From: Lumnitzera littorea
Taxonomy: Eukaryota > Streptophyta > Magnoliopsida > Myrtales > Combretaceae
Direction: 5' to 3'
Length of the DNA: 64,000 bases
Assembly: GCA_024138015.1 (NCBI GenBank)
Contig: JAMXBB010000009.1
Coordinates: forward strand, 39,430,344 to 39,494,343
Both the position numbers and the translations under genes were made by a program. Under the pieces are notes generated by a model. The model was not told the origin of the DNA. It searched no databases and saw nothing but the letters and a program-made list of their open reading frames with translations. Below, in pieces: positions 12,190 through 23,000 of the stretch. Each line of letters starts with the position of its first letter. Position 1 is the first letter of the stretch.

Positions 12190-12600
12190 ATACTTGCTAA
12201 ATGACTTGTAGTGCTCCCTTCTCATTTAGCCAATACAACTTATATGACTTAGAATGTGAGCTAGTCAACAACTTAAGCTTTTTAACTAGGTCAGTGGATA
12301 TGACATTAGTACAACTTCCACTGTCTACTATAAGTGTACATACCTGCTCATTCACCTTACATGTGATGTGGAACAAATTCTCTCTCTACTCCTTCTTAGT
12401 AGAGGCTTTCAAACTCATCGTACGTCAAATAACCAAAGTTAGCTTGTCCAAATCTTCAGCAAACACATCTTCCTCAACCAGTTCGGCATTAACCTTAATC
12501 TCTTCCTCTACTTCTTTTTCCTCCTCTTACTCCTCATATGTGCTATCTACTTTGATTGTCAAGGCATCTCCCTTGATAATCATAGTTCTTCAGTTCAAAC
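12190..12600 (-). pseudogene. Element B aspartic protease region
   Basis: On the minus strand about 12340-12290 gives CTLIVDSGSCTNV, with the D-S-G active-site triad intact, followed by a STDLVKKLKLL segment, as in plant Ty3/gypsy proteases. Surrounding frames contain stops. The plus-strand open frame of 134 codons at 12201-12605 is only a shadow of this region. Confidence 0.75.
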
Positions 12601-13703
12601 ATTAGGTAGCCATGTATTCAAACCTTGATACTTAAAACACTTGATTTGACTCGTCTTCCTCCCAAATCCTTGTCCTTTCTTATAAGTTCTCGGTAGTACA
12701 TCACCATCAGTTGGTCAGCCCTTCTATTTAGCTTGACATCTATTCTTCTACTTAGCTTCGTACTTTGTCGAACTCAATAAGTTCCTTGAGTAGGTCAGCC
12801 TAGTTAGATTAGTCAGCTCATTGGAAGTTAGGTTAACCTATTCTTCTTCTATCTTTCTATTCGCTAGGCTATTCTTATAGCCTCATCTAATGAAGTAAAT
12901 GGTTGAAGCTCTACGACATCTTAAATGTCACCTCTCAATCTAATGAGAAATCTGGATACTGTTTGGGTTGATGATTCATCTACTTTACATCGAATCATGA
13001 GTATTTGAAACTCCTGAACATATTCATCAATAGGTTGGCCTCCTTATCTTAGCTCTTGAAGCCAAGCAAAAGTATTGTAAAAATAAGTATCTGATACGAA
13101 TCTATTTCTAAATATCCTTTTCATCTCAAGCTAAGTATCAACTTCCCTATATCCTTCTCATCTCCTGATAAGTTAGAAGTTCTTCCACTAAATCGTAGCA
13201 TAACTTGAGAACTCTATAGTAATAGTTCTCACTTTCTCGCTATCTCTATACTAGTAAAAATAAAAAACACACTATACCTTCTCTTCCTAGTCTAGATAGT
13301 CGCCAGCGTTTCGAAAACTATTAAAGCTTGGAATCTAAAGCTTCACATGATTGGCAACTCGAGGTGCTTGAGCTCGCTCCTCTTTCTCTTTGTACTCTTA
13401 TTCTCCTTCATTATTAATATCACCTAAGTCAATCTTTCTTCGTACTCATCCTCTTACTCCTCTAGCTTGAGCTTATTGAGCTGGGATCTGTCCTTTCGTT
13501 AGTCAACTGGCTTATGGAGTGTTCTTTATCGCTTCGACAAATTGCAAGGCCAATGCATGAACAACTCTAGTCAAATCAACTATAAGGTTAGCCATCTCGT
13601 CAATTTGTTCATCTGTATTTCTAATGGTGTTTTGGGGTTATCATTCATGGTGGACAATATCATTATTATCATCTCCAATACCAGCATTGACACTTAGATC
13701 CAT
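12590..13703 (-). pseudogene. Element B gag remnant with degraded zinc knuckle
   Basis: A start codon at 13703-13701 begins MDLSVNAGIGDDNNDIVHHE and then stops. The capsid-type domain is spread over about 12980-13580 in broken frames. A degraded CCHC zinc knuckle reads CFKYQGLNTWLPNV near 12600-12650; its second Cys, its His and its last Cys are all replaced. Confidence 0.65.
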
Positions 13704-14020
13704 TATTCTTTTTGACAAAACTTAGTAACAAACTCATATTCTAAGAAATAATAGACATCGTTCCTCTATGCTAAACAATATACATACATTCTTCTACATG
13801 AATGTTCAACTAATCTATGAATACAACTACTCCCAAGAACAATAAACCTAATTGAAACTTGCTTTGTTTTCATTAAAACAGAGTATACAACCTCAGCAAA
13901 CTACTACACCGAATACTTACTCAAACACTCATAACTAACTTATATGCAACTACATCACACTATCATAACAAACACTACTCACAAGAAAGCTCAAACACTA
14001 CTTATCCAAACGAATCTCTA

Positions 14021-14031
14021 CTCTAATACCA
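14021..14031 (-). other. Element B primer binding site
   Basis: Minus strand TGGTATTAGAG, three bases inside the 5' LTR end. It resembles the initiator-Met tRNA primer site and is nearly the same as that of element A. Confidence 0.75.
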
Positions 14032-14034
14032 AGA

Positions 14035-14924
14035 TGATGCACTATACCAAGAGTAGACAAGGACTATAGTATTAAGATAGGTTTAAGCTTACAAAAAGCT
14101 TGAAATGAAGGGTGACGAAATGTGAAAACGGGGAATAAGTAAATGAGACGAACAAGAAAAACCACAAACAATTCTAAAAATATGACACATAAAGGAAACT
14201 CTACAAGCTCACAATGTTAACTTGATATGACACATAAGTCGCTCACTAAGGTCACTCACTAAAAGGTTAGGATAAGAGTGCACGTTAAGCTTACGGAAGG
14301 GGAAGTACATTTAGTATCCAATGTATGATGACTATTGTGGCTACATATTATATGGGCATTTATACCCAAAATGTTAGGATCTCCTGCCTAAAATGAAAAA
14401 GACAAAAAGGATATTGCTAAAAAAAAGTAATGTACAAGGAATAATAAAAGTATACAAATGAAAAATCAACGAAATAAATGATTAAAGTAGCATAATCCAT
14501 TCATGTGGGACTAGACACGTAGCAACAGGTCACTAGAGACACTTCTAGTAGAAACAGACAAATAATATAGTCATGATAGAGGTTGCTGAGCAGAGGTGTC
14601 GAGTAGACTTTAGGTCCTTCCAAGAAGACATGCATGAGAATGAGTGTCAAGATTCTTGGCACTAATATTACCAAACTGAAGGTTGATACGGTCATGGTCA
14701 AGCAAACATATGAGAGATCGGACTTTCAATGGAGCATATTGCAAGTTGGCACTCAACTACTAAGAGATCAGAAGTTACTTAACTCGGTTTATAGAGTTGG
14801 TTAACAGTAAGGATTAGCTCAACCTCGAAATAAGTTGATTGGAACAATGGAATCCGCTTCACTAGTCCCTTAAGGCCTCGCGCTCGAGCTCAAGTTAAAG
14901 GTCTGATAATTCAATTTCTCTCCA
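14035..14924 (-). repeat. Element B 5' LTR
   Basis: About 890 bp, partner of 8306-9219. On the minus strand it starts TGGAGAGAAATTG and ends GTGCATCA, directly before the primer binding site. Confidence 0.88.
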
Positions 14925-15281
14925 CTTACATGTGCTGCTATTCTATTACAGCCTGTATAATTTAAATTCAAACTTTTCATTATAATTAATTTACAATTAC
15001 CTGCAATTTAGATTATTCTATATTACATACTCCACATGGAATCGTAACTAATAGGTGAGGTGGCACATGGCACCATCACCAGCTTATTCTTATCTTTGGG
15101 AAGGCTATTAATATATAAGTATCAATACCCATGTATAGAAAACGCAATAAAAAATACAAAAAAAAAATATCCTTCCTCCCTTGTTCTACTGTCTTGGGTA
15201 ATGTTGATGTGCCTGTATGTGTTCCTCTGTGTGTGAACTTTTTTGTTATAATTACAAGTGTTGCTAATTGAGCTTGCTACA
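14925..15281 (+). repeat. Element A 3' LTR, right piece
   Basis: Continues the LTR of A after the insertion, from CTTACATGTGCTGCTATTC to GAGCTTGCTACA. It matches 3494-3844, including ATGGAATCGTAACTA, CACCATCACCAGC and ATATATAAGTATCAATACCC. Confidence 0.85.
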
Positions 15282-15286
15282 AATTT

Positions 15287-16440
15287 GTTGCATGATTCAT
15301 ATCAAGATGGTTGAAAGAATATCTTTGAAAAAGATTTGTTTAGAATATTGGAAAAGATATTAATTAAAGAATATACATTCATAGAATCCGATCGTAGACG
15401 AGAACTGAGAGAACGTTCTTGGGCCGACTTTCCTAAATTGATTTCGCAGAGTAATTAATTTTTGTTTTAGCTTTTGTTAACGAGATTGACATCGATTGTA
15501 AGCAGTGACGTAATTTACGCATTGATCCAAGAATTGAGATTTTTGAGTTCTTTAACAAAGATTAAGTTTTTCTTTCCTTTAATTATTTTTGTTCATAAAT
15601 TACGTTTTTCCTTTTGTGATTTGTATGCTCTATTTAATCTTGAATTAGCCTTCTTTGTTGAGATATTAGATTGATAGTTATGTGGTGTTTCTATAATAAA
15701 TATTTGAACATTGGTGTTCTTAATATTTTTATCATGGAAATATTTTCATAATTTATGGAATACATGTTAAATTGCGTTTAAATCTGAGAAGAATTAAATT
15801 GATTCACTTGCTTCCATAGCAAACTAATATCAAATTATAAGTAAGATGTAAGAGATTATGCATTGTAATTGGGTTGGGGTTTAGAATATAAAACTGTTAA
15901 TCAAATAAAAAATCTTTTTCTAAAAATAGAAATATATAGATAATTAATTAAAGTAATTCATACTTTGGCAGATGGTAGTTATATACTTCATTATTTTGAT
16001 AACTTGAAAGGGAATTTAAAGAAAATAATTTAAATCATTCAAGGATCTAATGGTCAAATGTGGTATATTTTAATATTACGATCGTTAACATCATATCCCA
16101 ATTTTCCAATTTACTGCCTTATTGATTTAATCCTTTAGGTGTTGATTTCTTATATTTTTTTATTTAATTCGAAGTAGATTTAACATTTTATAATAATTAG
16201 GAGTAGATTTATATTCCTTTATTTCTGTATATTTCGATTTGTCCAGATATAAGTAGGATTAGCGTAGTTAAAAAGTAGTACTAATCTTTGTGGGAGAGAC
16301 CTAGACTTCATTAGTATTATATTGTATAAGTGATCCAATATATTTACGAATAAATTGCACTATTAAAGTTTACGCGTATCAGTTTGCAACAGGATTTTCA
16401 ATATTATAGTTTCATTTGATTTGACCTTGGCGCAATTATT
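15287..16440 (+). repeat. Possible Athila/Tat-type LTR remnant
   Basis: No gene. The last 200 bases resemble what I recall of the 3' end of Athila-type LTRs: CTAATCTTTGTGGGAGAGAC with CCTAGACTTC, then a degraded leader and TTGGCGCAATTATTTC, which looks like a damaged tRNA-Asp primer site. The left edge TGTTGCATG directly follows element A. The 2.8-3.3 kb segment left of A might be the other part of the same LTR. A repeat search would be needed. Confidence 0.35.
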
Positions 16441-16880
16441 TCTAATACAGTAGACTAATGTTCAATTGAAGTATTATAATGTAATCCATGCATGTAGGGA
16501 CGTGTTTTGCAAGTTACATAGTTGCTCAATTGAAGCAAAATCAAGAGAGTGTAACAAGAGAGCAGATTGGATTGGAGGTCATATGCAAGAGAAGAAGCAG
16601 ATGGAAGTTTTTTGGGAGGATCCACCATGTTATGTTTGGTACTTTTTGCAGCGGATGTTTTGGGGTATGGAGTTGATAAAAAATTAGCTATTGTAGATAG
16701 AGCAGGTTGTGCAAGCTACAGTCAGGTTGAAATGGAGAAGCAAGATGCAAATGTAAATATGAACGACTTTGCAAGTTGTAATCCTTTTGTTATGGAGCAG
16801 TAATATAGGCTGCTGAACTGATGTTATTTGCTATTATGTGAATAAAATTATCCTTTTTCATCAGGAAAAAAAAAAAAAAA
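16440..16880 (+). mobile_element. LINE 3' end fragment with RNase H tail and poly(A)
   Basis: Short open frames at 16466-16687 and 16567-16803 read as the end of a LINE C-terminal RNase H domain. VIHACRDVFCKLHSCSIEA and CNKRADWI correspond to the last helix region, and the next part resembles the usual DPP..LL..D tail. The fragment ends GAATAAAATTATCC and a run of 14 A at 16866-16879, as in LINE 3' tails. It lies about 200 bp beyond the stop codon of transporter gene 1, tail to tail with it. Confidence 0.7.
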
Positions 16881-16902
16881 CAGAAGTAATAAAAATGTCT
16901 TA

Positions 16903-16908
16903 TTTATT
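16903..16908 (-). terminator. Candidate poly(A) signal of MATE gene 1
   Basis: AATAAA on the minus strand, about 170 nt after the stop codon of gene 1. This is the first perfect AATAAA there. It sits only 23 bp from the poly(A) tail of the convergent LINE fragment. The assignment is an inference. Confidence 0.4.
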
Positions 16909-16920
16909 AAAATATTACAT

Positions 16921-16982
16921 GGAATAGACTTTATGTATAAGATATATATATATTGCAAATCAAATAAAGAAATGTCTATTCC
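16921..16982 (-). other. Inverted repeat in the 3' UTR of MATE gene 1
   Basis: GGAATAGAC at 16921-16929 and GTCTATTCC at 16974-16982 form a perfect 9-bp stem around an AT-rich loop, inside the presumed 3' UTR. Its role is unknown. Confidence 0.4.
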
Positions 16983-17075
16983 ATCAATGATAAAAAGTGT
17001 TCGCTCCGTCCAATCGTGATTCGTGGTGAGAATAATAGCCGTGGCGTCTTCCATAACATATCTTATGGTGACTTT

Positions 17076-20000
17076 TCATTTCGACTCTGCCCACTTGTTT
17101 ACATGCCAACGTGCTTTCTCTGCCTGCAAAATACAAGTTGACATTTACCAAAAGGATATTAGAGAAACAAATAGATAATTTGGTAAATGACATATAATTA
17201 CTGAATAATAATAAATAAACGAATTAAAAGTAACATTATGGGAATTCTTTCATTATTTACCTCCTTTTCCCAGTCACAACGGATGGTAATGATAGCCAGT
17301 ATCAAGGTCTGGATTGCTGTTCCACCAAAAATCATTCCGCCCCATATTCCCTGATTTTGCAATAGAAGGAAGTAAAAAATAATGTTAAATTCTTTTTTCT
17401 TTTCTTTTTTTTCTTAATAAAAGAAAAAAACATTTTCACATATGCTCGGTTTCTATATATCTAAAATGGGAGAATGAGATCAAATTTGTTATCAATCTTA
17501 TCGTTAATTTGTACTCTTTTAAATATCAACTATTGAATAAACTGTGAATTTAACGATTCAAATTTTAAAAAATAAAAATGAATTCAAACTATAAAATATG
17601 ATTTTGCAGAAGTTAGTGAAACAAAAATTAGACTTATGGTGATGTCAGCTTCAGCTCATAATGTGAAACTCATTTAATTTATGTTGAAAACTAACATGTT
17701 GATCTTAACAAATCTAAGTGAATTTGATATCATTCCAAATAAATAGTCATGGTTGTTAGCCAACGAGTTTATAATTTTACGGTATTCTTCTTAATTAAAT
17801 AGATATGAAAACGTATAAATTATTAAATTATGAAATTTAATGTATGATTTTATAAATGTATAATTTTATATTATTTTATGCGATTCTACCTATTTTATAG
17901 GTAAGTCTTAGTAGAATCAGGATTTTTATACAGTAAAAGACCATGTAATGGAATTGAGTGGCAAAAGCAACCTCGAATAGAAAGGGCAGTATCTGCAATA
18001 GTGATCCGGTTATTCACAACCACGCACAGCGGCTCAATAACACATGAATTTTATTTTCAACATAATCAAGTAAATATTACTTCTTGGATTAATCGAATTA
18101 GATTTATCACTTTTGATTTTCCATTCAAACGTTAATAGAATAATATACGTACCATGACACCTTGGTTGAAGCCCCAACCGATTAAGATGCCAAGTGGAAT
18201 TCCAATGAGATAATAACAACCTAAATTTATGTATGCAACGAGAGACTGCCATCCTGATCCCACTGCTACTCCTGGTATAACATCGAATAATACAAAGTGT
18301 TAATTTGTGAAAGATTTGAGTAATATTTATTCTACTCAACGTACAATAATCATACTATGTTCGGGATAAAGAAAAAGGAAGAAAGGGGACATAAAACGAA
18401 ACAAAAGAATTAGAAAGCCGAAGAAAACAAATCACATAAAAAAAAAAAAAAAAAAAAAGAAAGAAAGAAAAATTCGAAGAGGAAAAAAGAAAATACTAAA
18501 ATGCTATTCATCTATTGGAAAGGTTTAGTAAGAATACCTGATAGAACAGGTTGAATGCTATTTAGCAAAATGCTGAATGCTAGAAGTACCGAGAGCTTCT
18601 CCACTTCATTAATAACTGGTTTGCTACTAGAAAAAATCAAAGCTAACTCATTATGAAACAAAATTATGAGTATCCAGAAAAAGAGGCCGATTGCGGTTGA
18701 TGTTGCCACCGCCACCGCCGTTGCAAATTTAGCTCCTCTTCCATTGCCAGCCCCCAACTCGTTTGCCACCCTAACCCTGGTATTTACGCTATGAGTGTTC
18801 ATTTATTTTTACGGTAGACTTTTCAAATATGTACTAATGATTTGAAAATTTATAATTTATATCTAAAGTAAATTGAAGAGAACTTCTAAATTTGTAAATG
18901 TTGAATCTCAAATTTATCTACGTAGGAGGTGAGTATAGAAAGAAAAAGCTGCAGTGACTACTTGCTGGTTTGCCGTGCCAAACCTCGATTGAAAATTACT
19001 TTTTCATTGAAGGAAGCCAAAGCATCATTGGGAATTTCACAGCCGGGGTCGCATAATTAGTATTTAATAAGTTTACCTCTAAAATTATTATAAAGGACAA
19101 TTGTATATAATTGTCTTGTCATATACACGTTGATTTTTACATTTTCTCTCTATATAAAAAGAAATGGTTTTCGAAATGAAACTCTTTTCATTCATTTTCA
19201 CCGCTTTGATCTATTTTCAACGTTTTACTTAGTCTACATTTCTTTCCCTTTATATTTATTTTCTTTTATCTCTACTCATTTCCCATCGATACATGCAAAT
19301 ATTAGACTTGTGCAAGATCTAATTTGGATCCTTAAACCAATCTGTTGGACTATTGAATTGGCCTAAGTCTGCCTTGGATAGGTCTAAACTAACTGTCGAA
19401 TTACCAAGTTTTAAGGATTCAGACGATTCAATCATAGCAATCGATCAAGTTGTTAGGTTATAGAATTGGTAGGCCAAACTACCTTTGAATCGTCAGTTTA
19501 ACTCGATGATTCAGGGTCGGGCGAATCTAGAAAATTAATATACTATATATATTATATTATATAATATAAACAAGTATACAATATATATAATATATAATAA
19601 TTAATATATTATAATATACATAGATATTATATTTAATATACTATATATATAATATAACATAATGTATTAATACTCATATATCGTAAATAAATTATTTCGA
19701 GATAAAAAAAATTAAACCAAAAATAAAATTTCTTATCCACGAGCAATAACATAAAGTTTTAAATTTAGTTGAAATAAAAAAACAAATATTTCACAAATCA
19801 TTTACAATAATTAAGGAAAATGCAAAAATGGAAAAAAAAAAAAATCTTACAGCTCAAGAGTCATTGAATCGACCCTTGAACCCCGTTTCACTCTTTTACC
19901 AATCAGTAAACGAGTGGTTCAAGGCAAAAGAATGAAATTAAACAAAAGGAAGCTNTTTTTTATTTCAACTAAATTTAAAACTTTATGTTATTGCTCGTGG

Positions 20001-23000
20001 ATTATATAATATAACATAATGTATTAATACTCATATATCGTAAATAAATTATTTCGAGATAAAAAAAATTAAACCAAAAATAAAATTTCTTATCCACGAG
20101 CAATAACATAAAGTTTTAAATTTAGTTGAAATAAAAAAACAAATATTTCACAAATCATTTACAATAATTAAGGAAAATGCAAAAATGGAAAAAAAAAAAA
20201 ATCTTACAGCTCAAGAGTCATTGAATCGACCCTTGAACCCCGTTTCACTCTTTTACCAATCAGTAAACGAGTGGTTCAAGGCAAAAGAATGAAATTAAAC
20301 AAAAGGAAGCTGTTGGTTTGATCCAATTTGCTAAGATTATTGTGACCTAGTAATATCACTGCTCGTTTTCTATTAAGATAGATTAGGATTCGAATCTCCT
20401 TTCTCCATAGTTGAAGCGAGAAAAAAAAAAAATTTAACCCAATTTATCATAATCAATTTTTTGGTTAATTTTATTTTGAAATACCGTTAAATAAAAAAAA
20501 TTATTGACTATCAAGTTGAATAAAAGATTAAAACAAATCCACTATCCATTTTGCGTCGAGTAATATATGCCATAACGGATTTTGATCAATTTCCATGGAA
20601 GTAACTTGCAATATAATAGCAAAAGCAAGATGCATAGGTGGATCCACTCATCAAGGGTCGAATAAAGTAATTCTGTAAGGAATACAGAAAAAATGAAATC
20701 TTGACTGGACAAAATTAATCCTCACTTTATCTAGATTAGATTGATATTTCGGGCTTTTTTTTTTTTTTCATCCGGCTTAGCACCATCAGTTACTTCAATT
20801 TTATTCGATCTTACTTTCACCGGTTATTCTTCAATTTTGGAGAGACAACGCAAAATTTGTTTATACCTCATTCTAGTACTTTCGATTTCATTTGAACTGG
20901 CTAAACTCCCATGCTTTATGCAGATTCTTGTTTAAAGCATATGTATATTATAAGACTGATAGATTTATTTAAAATATTACAACAATTGATATACTAACAA
21001 TATACCTAATATTGCCTTGAATATGGTATGAGAATGCTATTATTTAATATAAAATATTGGTATAATGTTTTCTCTATATTCATATATGAAATGATATATC
21101 ATTTAGGAAAGTTGCTACTCTATAAGGATATTAAAAGTTATATCATTCTATATTAAGTCATGTAAAGATTATAATTTTTTCTATCAAATAGAGAAAAGTT
21201 CATGTCTCTTGAAGAAGAGTTGGAAAAATAATATTATTGACCAAAATACATTTGTAATGGAAAGGTATAAGTAATAAAATGAAAAATTATAAATCGGTAT
21301 TACTTATAAAGAAATACAAATGGTAAAAGTTTTCAAAAAGTTATTACAATATATATATTTGCAATGCATACATATCAAAGATTGTTATAAAAATTACATT
21401 AATATTAGTATTTAATAATATAAATAAATATTACATAGTGGTTTAATATGGCTATTTAATTAATTATGATCTTTTCAATATTTATATAAGATGTTATAAC
21501 ATTTAGAAAGAATTACGACTCTTTAGAATATAGAAATGCAATATCATCTGCTAAGGGTTGTATTGTTTGGTATTAAACTATGCAAATATTGCAATTACAT
21601 GTATAAGAAACAAGTATCTCGCCTACATGATTAAAATAAAATGATTTTCAGATAGATAAAAGGTCCAATGACAAAATGGAAAATGAAAATACAAATGATA
21701 AAAACTTCTGAAAGTATATGTATAAAGGATGTAACAAACAATAGCCGCATTTCAGAAAATTTTAATAACCAAAACTTCGTACCAAAGTGGTACTATTTTT
21801 TCAAAAAGAAGTTAGACTAAAAAGGTAGGATAACTGAAAAACAACAATTCTAAGATTATATATATTCTAATAGATTATTTATTATGAAATTTATCCTTCC
21901 ACTCACGACCCTGGAAAAAAACGTTGTCTTATGCCTGTTCTAGAAAGACATTTGGCAAGGAAAGATGAAAATGTGAGGATAAATTGAATTGAATATCGAC
22001 GGGATGTCTTCTGGCCGACCATTAACGGGTTAAGAGATGAAAATGAGAGAGAGAAGATAAAAAGAGAGGAATTATAAAGTAGAAGAGAAACAATAGGGAT
22101 GGTGACAATTATTGGAACCTAGAGATATTGGTACGGTGTTATTTACCAGAGAAATTCATATGTTGATGATGACCAAAGGTTTTATAGTGATAGAAAAAGT
22201 AAAAATCTTAGTAGTAGAAAAGGATTAATTTTTATTTCACCCAACTATAATTCTCCTCAAATTCATTAAACAAAGATTTGTTATATCTTACATAAAGATG
22301 TAAATAAGTTAAACTATTCGTAAGTTACTCAAGTTCGACTCAAAATTTACTCAAGTTTAATTCTAAAATAATTAAGTTGAGCTCGAGCCTTATAGTGTTA
22401 AACTCGAATAGCTCGCAAGTCTAATCAAATTTGAGTTATATATTAACTTTAGTTGAGTTTCAATATTAATATTGTTATAATCAAAAGAAAAATTGTTGTT
22501 TTTTTTTTTTTTAATGAATTGAGTTTAAACGAGTTTAATGGAATCAAGCTTAAGTTTATTGAATACTTCTTCAAATCAAGCTCGAACTTGAAATTCAAAA
22601 CTCAACCAAGCTCGATCGAGTTTGAGCTTAGTACTGTGTCGTCTCAACTTGACTCATTTACAACCCAAATATTGCACCTAACCTATGTGATCCTTACTCC
22701 TAATATTAAACGTTATTGGAAACTTTAAGCATCTTTTTACTATGAGGTGTTTCATATTTCTATTTAATTAACTTAATAATAATAATTTCTTTTTTTTTTT
22801 CTTAAGTAGAAATACTCATTATCAATAGGGGTAAGAAAATAACTATATTATACAAAATATATATTTGAACCCTGTTTGAATAAATAGATTCCTATTAGAT
22901 ATTTAGGATTATAAGATACATTTTAAGTAACAAATTCCTAGAACCTACTATCATAGTGTAGGGTACAAGTATACAATCAAGATACTTTATATCCATCTTG

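Larger units (their letters stand above)
8306..14924 (-). mobile_element. Element B: Ty3/gypsy retrotransposon nested in A
   Basis: A minus-strand LTR retrotransposon of about 6.6 kb that landed in the 3' LTR of element A in the opposite orientation. Its 5' LTR is 14035-14924 and its 3' LTR is 8306-9219. Between them, read on the minus strand, come primer binding site, gag, protease, RT, RNase H and integrase, the Ty3/gypsy order. The target CTTA is seen on both sides (8302-8305 and 14925-14928), and the split LTR of A can be followed across the gap. All reading frames are broken, so it is dead, but it must be younger than A. Confidence 0.9.
3334..15281 (+). mobile_element. Element A: Ty3/gypsy retrotransposon, split by element B
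   Basis: A plus-strand LTR retrotransposon with domain order gag, protease, RT, RNase H, integrase, which is the Ty3/gypsy order. The 5' LTR is 3334-3844. The 3' LTR is in two pieces, 8140-8305 and 14925-15281, because element B inserted into it. Without B the element is about 5.3 kb. All coding parts are broken by stops, many of them TAG, TAA or TGA where Gln or Trp is expected, and the two LTRs differ at many sites, so the element is old and dead. The C-terminal integrase tail near 7940-8060 resembles that of chromovirus-type elements. A clean target-site duplication was not found. Confidence 0.9.

Noticed and set aside
12201..12605. 134-codon plus-strand open frame
   Set aside because: It is antisense to the protease/gag region of element B. 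Its Ser/Thr-rich translation is a shadow of that coding strand.
18034..18339. 101-codon minus-strand open frame over exon 6 of MATE gene 1
   Set aside because: Wrong frame relative to the spliced transporter; the correct frame gives conserved MATE sequence.
20338..20433. A functional tRNA gene
   Set aside because: Only the A-box and B-box regions are tRNA-like; no acceptor stem or clear anticodon arm can be formed.
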